From NCBI GenBank assembly GCA_038244055.1, contig JBBRTW010000381.1, positions 1-7,285 on the forward strand: a DNA stretch of 7,285 nucleotides. Reading direction: 5' to 3'. Every line of letters begins with the position of its first letter. Positions within the stretch are counted from its first letter, which is position 1. Under the pieces are notes generated by a model that was not told where the DNA came from, did no database searches, and saw nothing but the letters and a program-made list of their open reading frames with translations. The position numbers and the translations under genes are program-made. Shown in pieces: positions 1-5,840 of this stretch. The DNA is from DASPKW01 sp038244055. Its GTDB lineage: Bacteria > Planctomycetota > Phycisphaerae > Tepidisphaerales > Tepidisphaeraceae.

Positions 1-560
1 CATTCGTTAGCAATTTCAAGCGCGCCTTTGAGGGCCTTGGCGGAAGCGGCGGTCTCGATCACTTTCGCATCTGTCAAGCCGGGAGTGAAAATCGCGGCGA
101 GCTCCGTGTCGCGGGCCACGCGAGCGGGATCGGTCTGACGTTTGCGGAACTCTTCATAACGTTGATCGCGCACCTTCTCCACGGCGGCGTTGATGGCTTT
201 CTGGAGCAAGGCCCCGAATTCCTTTTTGGGAAGCTTCGCGTTGGCCGGGTCCTTGAGAAGTTCATCACTGATCGATGCCTCCGAATTGAGCCTGACCTCG
301 CGGGCCAGCCCCGCGGTCAACAAGGCCCACTCTTCGTGGGTTGGCACATACGCGTGCTTGGGCAGGTAAGCCAGGGTGGATACCTCCGCGTGACCTTGCA
401 TGTTCGACTGTCCGGCGAGGATGTAGATCAGCAGCTTCTTCCCGCCACCGGCCGGGGGGGCGGCTGGGTCGGCAGCGCTGACTCTCGCGCTGGTGCTGAC
501 AAACAAGGCGACCATCGCGGCCGCCGACAACAGACTCAAAGCATTTCGGTGTAGATTCAT
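1..560 (-). CDS. Secreted SASA-family (sialate O-acetylesterase-like) esterase, N-terminal part
   Basis: The gene is open to the left edge, so only about 186 N-terminal residues are visible and the stop lies outside the window. The ATG at 558-560 is followed by a convincing Sec signal peptide: a basic start (MNLHRNAL), a hydrophobic core (LLSAAAMVALFV) and a likely cleavage after a VSA-A type site near residue 29. After a short Pro/Gly-rich linker comes LLIYILAGQSNMQGHAEV. GQSNM is the hallmark block I of the SASA/DUF303 carbohydrate esterase family and carries the catalytic serine. The product is therefore probably an exported esterase that removes acetyl groups from sugars or glycans. The following lysine- and alanine-rich, probably helical stretch (about residues 65-186) looks like an insertion before the later catalytic blocks, which are not visible. 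The start lies only 3 bp after the hsdS stop on the same strand, and no clear Shine-Dalgarno is seen. The family call is good; the substrate is unknown. Confidence 0.8.
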   Translation of the reverse strand, partial: MNLHRNALSLLSAAAMVALFVSTSARVSAADPAAPPAGGGKKLLIYILAGQSNMQGHAEVSTLAYLPKHAYVPTHEEWALLTAGLAREVRLNSEASISDELLKDPANAKLPKKEFGALLQKAINAAVEKVRDQRYEEFRKRQTDPARVARDTELAAIFTPGLTDAKVIETAASAKALKGALEIANE

Positions 561-563
561 GAT

Positions 564-1472
564 TTAGGGGGATTGGATTGGGTGGATGAGTGGAAATTGA
601 CTGCGGCGTTGTGCTATCCCACGCACATCAATCTTCCCGGTGACCGCCGCGGAGATCAAGGCGGTGCGCCGTTCCTGCAAAAGCTCGATGGCGCGGGCGG
701 CTTCGGCGGTGAGGGTGTCGAAGGTGGCCGTTGTACCTGCAACATGCTTCACGATTGATGTCTGTTCATGAAGCGGCGGGACGCAAATCGAAAAAGCAAA
801 GAGCGCCGACTGCGGGAGGTTGTTCGCCAATCCTTCCGCGCCACTAATCGCCCGCTCGATCTGTTCTCGCAGATAGCGGCTGTTGAATGCGGTGGCGAAG
901 AACCGCTTATCGATCGCGGGCTCGGGATGAATCCGGAACGCCTTGTCGGACAGCATCAGCCGGGGACGGACGGCATGGACGTAAGCCGTTGAGCCCACCA
1001 ATTCGGGCGACCCGCTCGCGCGAGACATAAGCACGTCGCCGGGTCGCACCTCGTACTCGAGCATCGGCAAGAGCGTATCAGGAAGCGCCTTATTCTCCTG
1101 TTCGTTGAACGCGCCGCGATTCACGCATCCCGTCTTGAGAACTCCCCGCTCGCCCGGTTCCGCGGGTCGTGCGAAACACTCCGGGCTCCAACCCTGCTCG
1201 ATCCGGGCGATCACGCGCCGGGCGGCGCAGACCTCCCAATGCTCCGGCACGTCGCCGAGCCATTCGATGCCGGAGGGCTTCATGGGGGCGTGGGGGTTGA
1301 GGCCTTTGGTGACGGCGTGGGAGATGACGGCCTGGCGCTTCTCTTTCAGCAGTTCCATCAGCCTCCGCTGCTCGGCCACCAGCCCATCAATCTTCGCCGT
1401 CTCCCGATCCAGAAACGCGGCGATGGCGGTTTGCTCGTGGAGAGGCGGAAGTGCAAGCTTTCGCGTTGCCAT
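564..1472 (-). CDS. hsdS: Type I restriction enzyme specificity subunit HsdS, surviving C-terminal two thirds
   Basis: This 302-residue open frame is the downstream part of a broken hsdS. It starts at an internal ATG (MATRKLALPP) and contains, in order, the central conserved helix (LPPLHEQTAIAAFLDRE onward, residues 8-58, probably coiled coil), the second target-recognition domain (opening with SGIEWLGDVPEHW near residue 67, to about 230), and the distal conserved helix (VPPLHEQTSIV onward, 231-285, ending in ALISAAVTGKIDVRG). The two PPLHEQT blocks are the internal repeat typical of HsdS. In an intact enzyme this subunit chooses the DNA target and holds two HsdM. It is in the same frame as the N-terminal fragment at 1497-1721 and is separated from it by one TAA. 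Translation could restart at this ATG, but only a weak GAGAG precedes it immediately. The last 15 or so residues (QRRSQFPLIHPIQSP) look like read-through into the leader of the next gene. Family identity is certain; function is doubtful. Confidence 0.85.
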   Translation of the reverse strand: MATRKLALPPLHEQTAIAAFLDRETAKIDGLVAEQRRLMELLKEKRQAVISHAVTKGLNPHAPMKPSGIEWLGDVPEHWEVCAARRVIARIEQGWSPECFARPAEPGERGVLKTGCVNRGAFNEQENKALPDTLLPMLEYEVRPGDVLMSRASGSPELVGSTAYVHAVRPRLMLSDKAFRIHPEPAIDKRFFATAFNSRYLREQIERAISGAEGLANNLPQSALFAFSICVPPLHEQTSIVKHVAGTTATFDTLTAEAARAIELLQERRTALISAAVTGKIDVRGIAQRRSQFPLIHPIQSP

Positions 1473-1496
1473 CTCTCGGAAGTAAGCCTCATCAAT

Positions 1497-1721
1497 TTAC
1501 GCCCCGTCCGTCGCATCGAACCCGTTCCGCCGAATGTTTTGGAGCCGCACAACTCGGACGCCGGATTCAGTATAGTGCTCCGACTTGAGGCCTGATCCAA
1601 AAGGTCCGTCACATTTGTCGAGTGTGATCCTTCCCAATGGCACCACTCCCCAACCCTCCGGCACCTCCCCCAGCCACTCCACGCCACTCTCCTTGTACTT
1701 CGGATATCGCGGAAAGCTCAT
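1497..1721 (-). pseudogene. hsdS: HsdS N-terminal fragment (truncated first recognition domain, ended by in-frame TAA)
   Basis: These 74 residues begin MSFPRYPKYKESGVEWLG and continue with EVPEGWGVVPLG, the normal opening of an HsdS first target-recognition domain. The block repeats almost word for word at the start of the second domain (SGIEWLGDVPEHW). The frame ends at a TAA (1497-1499) after FDATDGA. Reading through the stop gives IDEAYFREMATRKLALPPLHEQ in the same frame, so this and 564-1472 were one gene. From the GVEWLG block to the PPLHEQ block there are about 80 residues here, against about 163 for the equivalent span of the second domain, so roughly 80 residues of domain one are missing. 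A single base change (for example TAC or TAT to TAA) would explain the stop. The ATG overlaps the stop of the upstream 114-residue gene (ATGA). I read it as a pseudogene caused by an internal deletion plus a nonsense mutation. Confidence 0.85.
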
Positions 1722-2062
1722 GGCTCACCGCCCTGGTCCGGCGCGGCCGATTCGCCCGGGTCCTCGGCCTGATTCTCCGAATCCCACATCTCGCGGTACG
1801 CATGGATGTATCCGGCCGTGGCGGCGGGATCGATCTTCCAGTAATGGCGGCAGAGCTCTTTGTAGAGGGCCAGGGCCGGCTCGCTGCCGCAGAAACCGAG
1901 CAGGCCATCGAGGGTATGCTCGATGCGGCGAATGTCGCGGCTGCCGGAGCGGAGGATGCTTTCGACGATCGGCGCGTATTCAAGCACGGCCCGCTGGTGC
2001 AGGGAATGAAGCTGCCCGGCCAGGCCGCTGATCGATTCGAAAAGAGAGTCGGACTCGCTCAT
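1718..2062 (-). CDS. Conserved small protein encoded within a type I RM operon, function unknown
   Basis: The protein has 114 residues. It begins MSESDSLFESISGLAGQL and has an acidic, proline-containing tail. The body is predicted by eye to be mostly helical, with a cysteine pair in the middle (GLLGFCGSEPALALYKELCR, about residues 53-72) followed by HYWKIDPAATAGYIHAYREMW. No signal peptide or membrane segment is seen. From memory, similar small proteins with the pattern FCG-EPALALYK-LCRHY-IDPAA occur between hsdM and hsdS in other type I operons, but I know of no assigned activity. It overlaps the stop of the rhuM-like gene at its start and the hsdS start at its end by ATGA, so it is very probably made together with the methylase. 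A role in assembling or controlling the complex is inference from context alone. Confidence 0.75.
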   Translation of the reverse strand: MSESDSLFESISGLAGQLHSLHQRAVLEYAPIVESILRSGSRDIRRIEHTLDGLLGFCGSEPALALYKELCRHYWKIDPAATAGYIHAYREMWDSENQAEDPGESAAPDQGGEP

Positions 2063-3090
2063 GGCTCATCCCCTTTGGGGCGGTCGGGTTTCTTGCCTTC
2101 CAGGCGTTTGATCTCCCGGTCGAAATCCGAGAGGTAATCCACATCCTGCCGCTGGCGGTAGACCTCGTATTCCCCTTCGGCCTTGAGTTTGGCCTCCAGG
2201 GCGCTGACCTTCCCCTTGTCCGCCAAAATCGGGTAGTTCGACAGGTCCAGAAAGCCGTGCAGGAAGCTCACCCAGTCGGCCATCTTCATGAGGATGCCGC
2301 GCTGCGCCCGGTTCTCCGCCAGATCGAGGTAGGCCGAGACGATGCGGTTGAGTTCCTGCACATGGGCCTGGCTGAGATAGTTCTTGGCGATCGCGACATC
2401 GGACTTGAGGATCTTGCCCTTGGGCCCGTGCTTCCAGGTGGTCAGGCCCATGTGGATTTTGACGGCATCGGCGGAGCGGTAGATGAGCTCGGCCGCCGTC
2501 TGCCCGGTGATGGCCCAGTGCAGCTTGTTTTGCACGGTGGCGAAGAACTCCCGGGTGAGCGGAGCTTCAGCGCTGTAATCGATGGAAAGGGCGTAGAGGT
2601 CGGTGATTTTCTGATAGAAGCGCCGCTCGCTGGCGCGAATCTCCCGGATGCGTTCGAGCAGCTCGTCGAAATAATCTTTCCCGAAGGCTTGATTGCCCTG
2701 CTTGAGCCGCTGGTCATCCAGCACGAAGCCCTTGATGATGAACTCGCGCAGCGTTTTGGTGGCCCAGATTCGGAACTGGGTGGCCTGAAAGCTGTTGACC
2801 CGGTAGCCGACGGCGATGATGGCGTCGAGGTTGTAAAACTCCACCTGGCGGACGACGTTCCTCGCTCCCTCCGGTCGAACTATTTCCATTTTAGAAATGG
2901 TTGCCTCGCGATTCAATTCGCCGGACTCATAAATATTCTTGAGGTGTTTGTTGACGGCCGGCACTTTGACGGCGAACAACTCCGCCAGCGCCTTCTGCGT
3001 CAACCAGACGGTCTCATCCTTGATGAAGACATCCACTTTCACCGCGCCATCGGGGGCGGTGTAGAGAAGGAATTTGTTCTGCTCGCTCAT
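2059..3090 (-). CDS. rhuM: RhuM family protein in type I RM operon
   Basis: The 343-residue protein matches the RhuM (virulence_RhuM, COG3943) family along its whole length. The N-terminal part has a DNA-binding-like helical region (DETVWLTQKALAELFAV, residues 26-42, then VNKHLKNIYESGELN, 46-60). The family signature follows, with YNLDAIIAVGYRVNS (86-100) and FRIWATKTLREFIIKGF (106-122), then a long helical C-terminal half (roughly 136-335) ending in a charged tail. It appears full length and has no signal peptide, so it is probably cytoplasmic. RhuM takes its name from a Salmonella SPI-3 gene; its biochemical role is not established, but the family is often found inside type I RM operons. 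Here its ATG overlaps the hsdM stop and its stop overlaps the next gene's ATG (ATGA at both ends), so its stoichiometry is probably tied to HsdM. A short stretch near 2880-2945 is clearly richer in A+T than the rest of the gene. Confidence 0.9.
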   Translation of the reverse strand: MSEQNKFLLYTAPDGAVKVDVFIKDETVWLTQKALAELFAVKVPAVNKHLKNIYESGELNREATISKMEIVRPEGARNVVRQVEFYNLDAIIAVGYRVNSFQATQFRIWATKTLREFIIKGFVLDDQRLKQGNQAFGKDYFDELLERIREIRASERRFYQKITDLYALSIDYSAEAPLTREFFATVQNKLHWAITGQTAAELIYRSADAVKIHMGLTTWKHGPKGKILKSDVAIAKNYLSQAHVQELNRIVSAYLDLAENRAQRGILMKMADWVSFLHGFLDLSNYPILADKGKVSALEAKLKAEGEYEVYRQRQDVDYLSDFDREIKRLEGKKPDRPKGDEP

Positions 3091-4829
3091 TGGGTCAACC
3101 CTCCGATCATCGTCAGAATCCGATCCGTGACGCCCTTCAACTCCGCATCGATCTCCGCCAGCGGGCGCGGGGGTTTGAAGACGTAGAAGTGGCGGTTGAA
3201 GGGGATCTCGTAGCCGATCTTCGTCTTCTCGTGGTCGATCCAGGCATCGGGGGCGTGGGGGAGGACTTCGCGCTTGAAGTAGGTTTCCACGTTCTCACCC
3301 AGCGGGACATTCTCCGTATCGCGCAGGGCGCTATCGGGAACCGGCTGGCCTTTGATCTTCCCCTTATTGCTCACGACGATCTTCCCGGCGGCATCGCGCT
3401 GGGGGCGCTCGACGGTGATCGTGCGGTAGCCGAACTCCTCATTCTTGAAGATCCGGCTGATGGGGATGCCGGCGCGGGTGACTTTCTTGAAATCCCCGAA
3501 GAGGCGGGTGATGTCTTCGATATGCTCGGGGCTCAGTTCCTTGCGCTTGGAGCCCAGGCTCTTGCGCATCTTCTGCCAGAAGCCCGACGCATCGATGAGC
3601 TGGAGCTTCCCTCTGCGCGGGGCGGGCTTGCGGTTAGAGACGATCCAGATGTAGGTGCTGATGCCGGTGTTGTAGAACATATCCGTGGGCAGCCCGATGA
3701 TCGCCTCGACCAGGTCATTCTCCAATACATACCGCCGGATCTCGCTCTCCCCAGACCCCGCGCCGCCGGTGAAGAGAGGTGAGCCGTTCAAGACGATCCC
3801 GAAGCGGCTGCCCCCATCCACGGCGGGGCGCATCTTGGAGATCAGGTGCAGCAGGAACAAAAGCGAGCCATCGCTCACCCGCGGCAGGCCCGGGCCGAAT
3901 CGGCCGTTAAAGCCCTGCTCCTCAGCCTCCTTGCGGATCTCGCGCTCGATCTTCTTCCACTCCACGCCAAAGGGGGGATTGGAGAGCATGTAGTCAAAGC
4001 GCTTGCCGGAGAGGCCGTCATTGGAGAGCGTGTTGCCGAAGACGATGTTGGCGATGTCCTGCCCCTTGATGAGCATATCCGCCTTGCAGATGGCGTAGGA
4101 TTCGGCGTTGAGTTCCTGCCCGTACATGACCAGGCGGGCCTCGGCATTCATGCTGGCGAGGTGTTCATCGGCCACCGAGAGCATGCCGCCTGTGCCGGCG
4201 GTGGGGTCGTACAGGGAGCGCACGACCCCCGGCTTGGTGAGGACTTCATCATCTTCGATGAAGAGCAGGTTGACCTTCAGCCGGATGACATCGCGCGGGG
4301 TGAAATGCTCGCCGGCGGTCTCGTTGGAGATTTCGGCGAACTTGCGGATCAATTCCTCGAAGACGGTGCCCATCTGGGCGTTGCTGACGGCGGAGGGGTG
4401 GAGATCGATATTGGCGAACTTCTCGGTGAACAGGTAGAGCAGCCCGCTCCTGGCCAGCTTGTCGATCTGGGTATGGAATTCAAAGCGCTCGAAGATATCG
4501 CGCACGGCCGGTGAGAAGGCCTGCATGTAGGCGCGGAGGTTCTCGCCGATGTGGTCCTGATCGCCCATGAGCTTCTTCAGGGCCAGGGGCGAGGTGTTGT
4601 AGAAAAGCTGCCCGGACTTCTTGAGCAGGAAGGGCTCGGGGTTGATCTGCGCCTGGGAGCGCTTGGCCAGCTCCGCCAGCACGGCCGCCTTGGTCGGCTC
4701 CAGCACGCAATCGAGACGCCGCAGGACGGTGAAGGGCAGGATGACCTTGCCATACTCCGACTGCTTGTAATCCCCGCGCAGGAGATCGGCGACGGACCAG
4801 ATGAAGGAGGAGAGGTTGGGATCGCTCAT
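3087..4829 (-). CDS. hsdM: Type I restriction-modification DNA methyltransferase subunit HsdM
   Basis: The 580-residue HsdM is the N6-adenine methyltransferase subunit, which works with HsdS to methylate the recognition site using S-adenosylmethionine. Residues 1-150 form the HsdM N-terminal helical domain (SSFIWSVADLLRGDYKQSEY, with LPFTVLRRLD at 31-40). The catalytic domain follows, with GEHFTPRDVIRL (173-184), the SAM-binding motif DPTAGTGGML (208-217) and the amino-methylase motif NPPF (284-287). SDGSLLFLLHLISKM, IVLNGSPLF and LPTDMFYNTGI are further family blocks. The C-terminal tail (IPFNRHFYVFKPPRPL, near 542-557) is the usual end that contacts HsdS. No key residue is missing and the length is normal, so the enzyme may be active if a specificity subunit is supplied. 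The ATG at 4827-4829 is the natural family start, although no clear Shine-Dalgarno precedes it. It is the first gene of the coupled operon; no hsdR accompanies it in the window. Confidence 0.95.
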   Translation of the reverse strand: MSDPNLSSFIWSVADLLRGDYKQSEYGKVILPFTVLRRLDCVLEPTKAAVLAELAKRSQAQINPEPFLLKKSGQLFYNTSPLALKKLMGDQDHIGENLRAYMQAFSPAVRDIFERFEFHTQIDKLARSGLLYLFTEKFANIDLHPSAVSNAQMGTVFEELIRKFAEISNETAGEHFTPRDVIRLKVNLLFIEDDEVLTKPGVVRSLYDPTAGTGGMLSVADEHLASMNAEARLVMYGQELNAESYAICKADMLIKGQDIANIVFGNTLSNDGLSGKRFDYMLSNPPFGVEWKKIEREIRKEAEEQGFNGRFGPGLPRVSDGSLLFLLHLISKMRPAVDGGSRFGIVLNGSPLFTGGAGSGESEIRRYVLENDLVEAIIGLPTDMFYNTGISTYIWIVSNRKPAPRRGKLQLIDASGFWQKMRKSLGSKRKELSPEHIEDITRLFGDFKKVTRAGIPISRIFKNEEFGYRTITVERPQRDAAGKIVVSNKGKIKGQPVPDSALRDTENVPLGENVETYFKREVLPHAPDAWIDHEKTKIGYEIPFNRHFYVFKPPRPLAEIDAELKGVTDRILTMIGGLTQ

Positions 4830-4975
4830 GGGTGTGGGTGGACGGGGAGGGAATGAGGGTCAGGGCAGGTCAGCAGCGGTCGGCGAGTGCCCTGTTTCCA
4901 CCGCACCCTGCTGAAATTTGTGAAGGATCGTTCAAGCAATCGGGGTCCCTTCGGCTGAGGACGGTACAGGGGCGA

Positions 4976-5005
4976 AGTATCGCGCAGGGGGTCGGCGGTT
5001 GTCAA
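4976..5005 (-). promoter_or_regulatory. Candidate sigma70-like promoter for the hsdM operon
   Basis: On the minus strand a perfect -35 hexamer TTGACA (5000-5005) is followed after 18 bp by GATACT (4976-4981), which matches four of six bases of TATAAT. The start of transcription would fall near 4968, giving a leader of roughly 140 bases before the hsdM ATG. It is the best promoter-like match seen by eye in this intergenic stretch. In GC-rich DNA such matches also arise by chance, so it is a prediction only. Confidence 0.4.
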
Positions 5006-5097
5006 TTCGATGATGGCGTGAAGGCACTGCCCATATGCGACAATTGAAGCCAAGGGAAAGAACCCCCGCGGATGCCGCGGCCAGTGGGCTCTCGCCT

Positions 5098-5131
5098 GGC
5101 CGGCGTAACGCGGTGCGCGGGGACGCCGGCC
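5098..5131. repeat. GC-rich inverted repeat (9-bp perfect stem, 16-base loop)
   Basis: GGCCGGCGT at 5098-5106 is matched exactly by its reverse complement ACGCCGGCC at 5123-5131. The stem is stable, but the loop is long and no T-run follows on either strand, so a classical intrinsic terminator is not supported. It could end or attenuate transcription between the divergent remnants, or be a chance product of GC-rich sequence. Confidence 0.35.
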
Positions 5132-5280
5132 GGTGCGATGAATCCTTTATCGGCCACCATGGCACTTGCCGGGTGTGCTTCGGCTGCTCACAGGTTCGCT
5201 CTCGACAATCCTGGCGGAATTAAGCCTCGCGGTGTCGAGCCCGGCCACAATGCTCCCCGCCCTCGTCGCCCACCCCCGTC

Positions 5281-5690
5281 CATGCGGAACGCGACTGGAA
5301 GGCCGAGGCTGAGCTCCTACGCGGCCAGATGACTGATGAGCGCCTGGCAGCCCTGGCCGAGGTGACAGGCGTGCCGGCGGCGGCGTGGGCATTGATGTCC
5401 CCGGGATAGGCGACGGGCGATGATCTGCGGCGACTGCGGGCCAACGGCGCGGGCTGGCGGGAGAATCCGCCGGATAGGGCGTGGGCATTCGCGGAATCTT
5501 CCGGCGACGGGCGCGTAGTCGGTCTGTCCCTGCGGGCACCCGATGGGCGGAAGGGATCGCCGACCGGCGCGAATCGCGGGCTGGTGATTCCGAGCGATCT
5601 GGCTCAGCGGCCCGACCCGGTGTTGGTCGTTGAAGGTGCGAGTGACGTGGCCGCCTGCTGTGCGCTGGGATTGCGCACAACGCGCCCCTA
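5281..5690 (+). pseudogene. TOPRIM/primase-like protein remnant, nonsense-interrupted and truncated
   Basis: In one plus-strand frame the sequence reads ERDWKAEAELLRGQ, then LAALAEVTGVPAAAW, a TAG stop (5407-5409), DDLRRLRANGAGW, GDGRVVGLSLRAPDGRKGSP, LVIPSDL, and finally PVLVVEGASDVAACCALGL. The last block (about 5620-5675) is the TOPRIM nucleotidyl-transfer signature, with its invariant glutamate in VVEGASD. The whole order (small helical domain, a GRVVG-LR-PDGRK region, then VEG-D) is that of primase-like TOPRIM proteins of phages and mobile elements. The TAG sits where such proteins tend to have a tryptophan (AGW- or PGW-type sites), so TGG to TAG is a likely cause. The second TOPRIM block (DxD) is absent because the sequence changes abruptly after GLRTT. 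Any zinc-binding N-terminus is also unrecognisable. I conclude it is a dead fragment, probably from an old element. Confidence 0.65.
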
Positions 5691-5693
5691 CCT

Positions 5694-5840
5694 GGCGGGT
5701 GGCGTGCTATCGCCTACGTTTATGGCGGGACATCACAAAAACTTCGCCTCTTCATCGACGGGAAAATAAATGCTGAGCGATCGGTGCACTTTAGCACGAA
5801 ACCGGGCGGGTACATCTGTCTCGGCGGTGCGTGTCCCGAT
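5694..5840 (+). pseudogene. Isolated LamG/concanavalin-like domain fragment
   Basis: A different plus-strand frame from the TOPRIM remnant gives 49 residues that begin GGWRAIAYVYGGTSQ, continue KLRLFIDGKINAERSV and end GGYICLGGACPD. The pattern W-x-IAYVY, LRLFIDGK and a closing ICLGG is that of the beta-strands in LamG/laminin-type jelly-roll domains, which planctomycete and verrucomicrobial secreted proteins often carry for glycan binding. There is no start codon of its own, no N-terminal half and no end, and a TGA lies upstream in frame at 5643. The frame stays open to 6284, but beyond 5840 it runs antisense to the glycosyltransferase and loses resemblance. This is a gene fragment, not a functional gene. 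Confidence 0.5.

Larger units (their letters stand above)
4830..5280. other. Gene-poor stretch upstream of hsdM
   Basis: About 450 bp lie between the hsdM start and the first recognisable part of the TOPRIM remnant. Only short reading frames occur on either strand and none resembles a known family. The stretch holds a candidate minus-strand promoter for hsdM (4976-5005) and a GC-rich inverted repeat (5098-5131). The frame-1 reading 5035-5223 contains a small cysteine cluster (CRVCFGC) just upstream of the TOPRIM remnant and in the same frame, broken by TAA at 5221-5223. It could be a decayed piece of the same gene, but this is weak. Confidence 0.4.

Noticed and set aside
2257..3186. 309-residue plus-strand open frame
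   Set aside because: It is antisense to the clearly recognisable RhuM and end of HsdM and has no family resemblance; it is a by-product of high GC.
3846..4514. 222-residue plus-strand open frame
   Set aside because: It lies fully antisense to the conserved HsdM catalytic domain and is a composition shadow.
5098..5131. Inverted repeat as an intrinsic terminator
   Set aside because: It has no following T-run on either strand and a 16-base loop, so it is listed only as a repeat.
5147..5680. 177-residue minus-strand open frame
   Set aside because: It is Arg/Pro/Ser-rich and antisense to the TOPRIM remnant, which has the recognisable motif.
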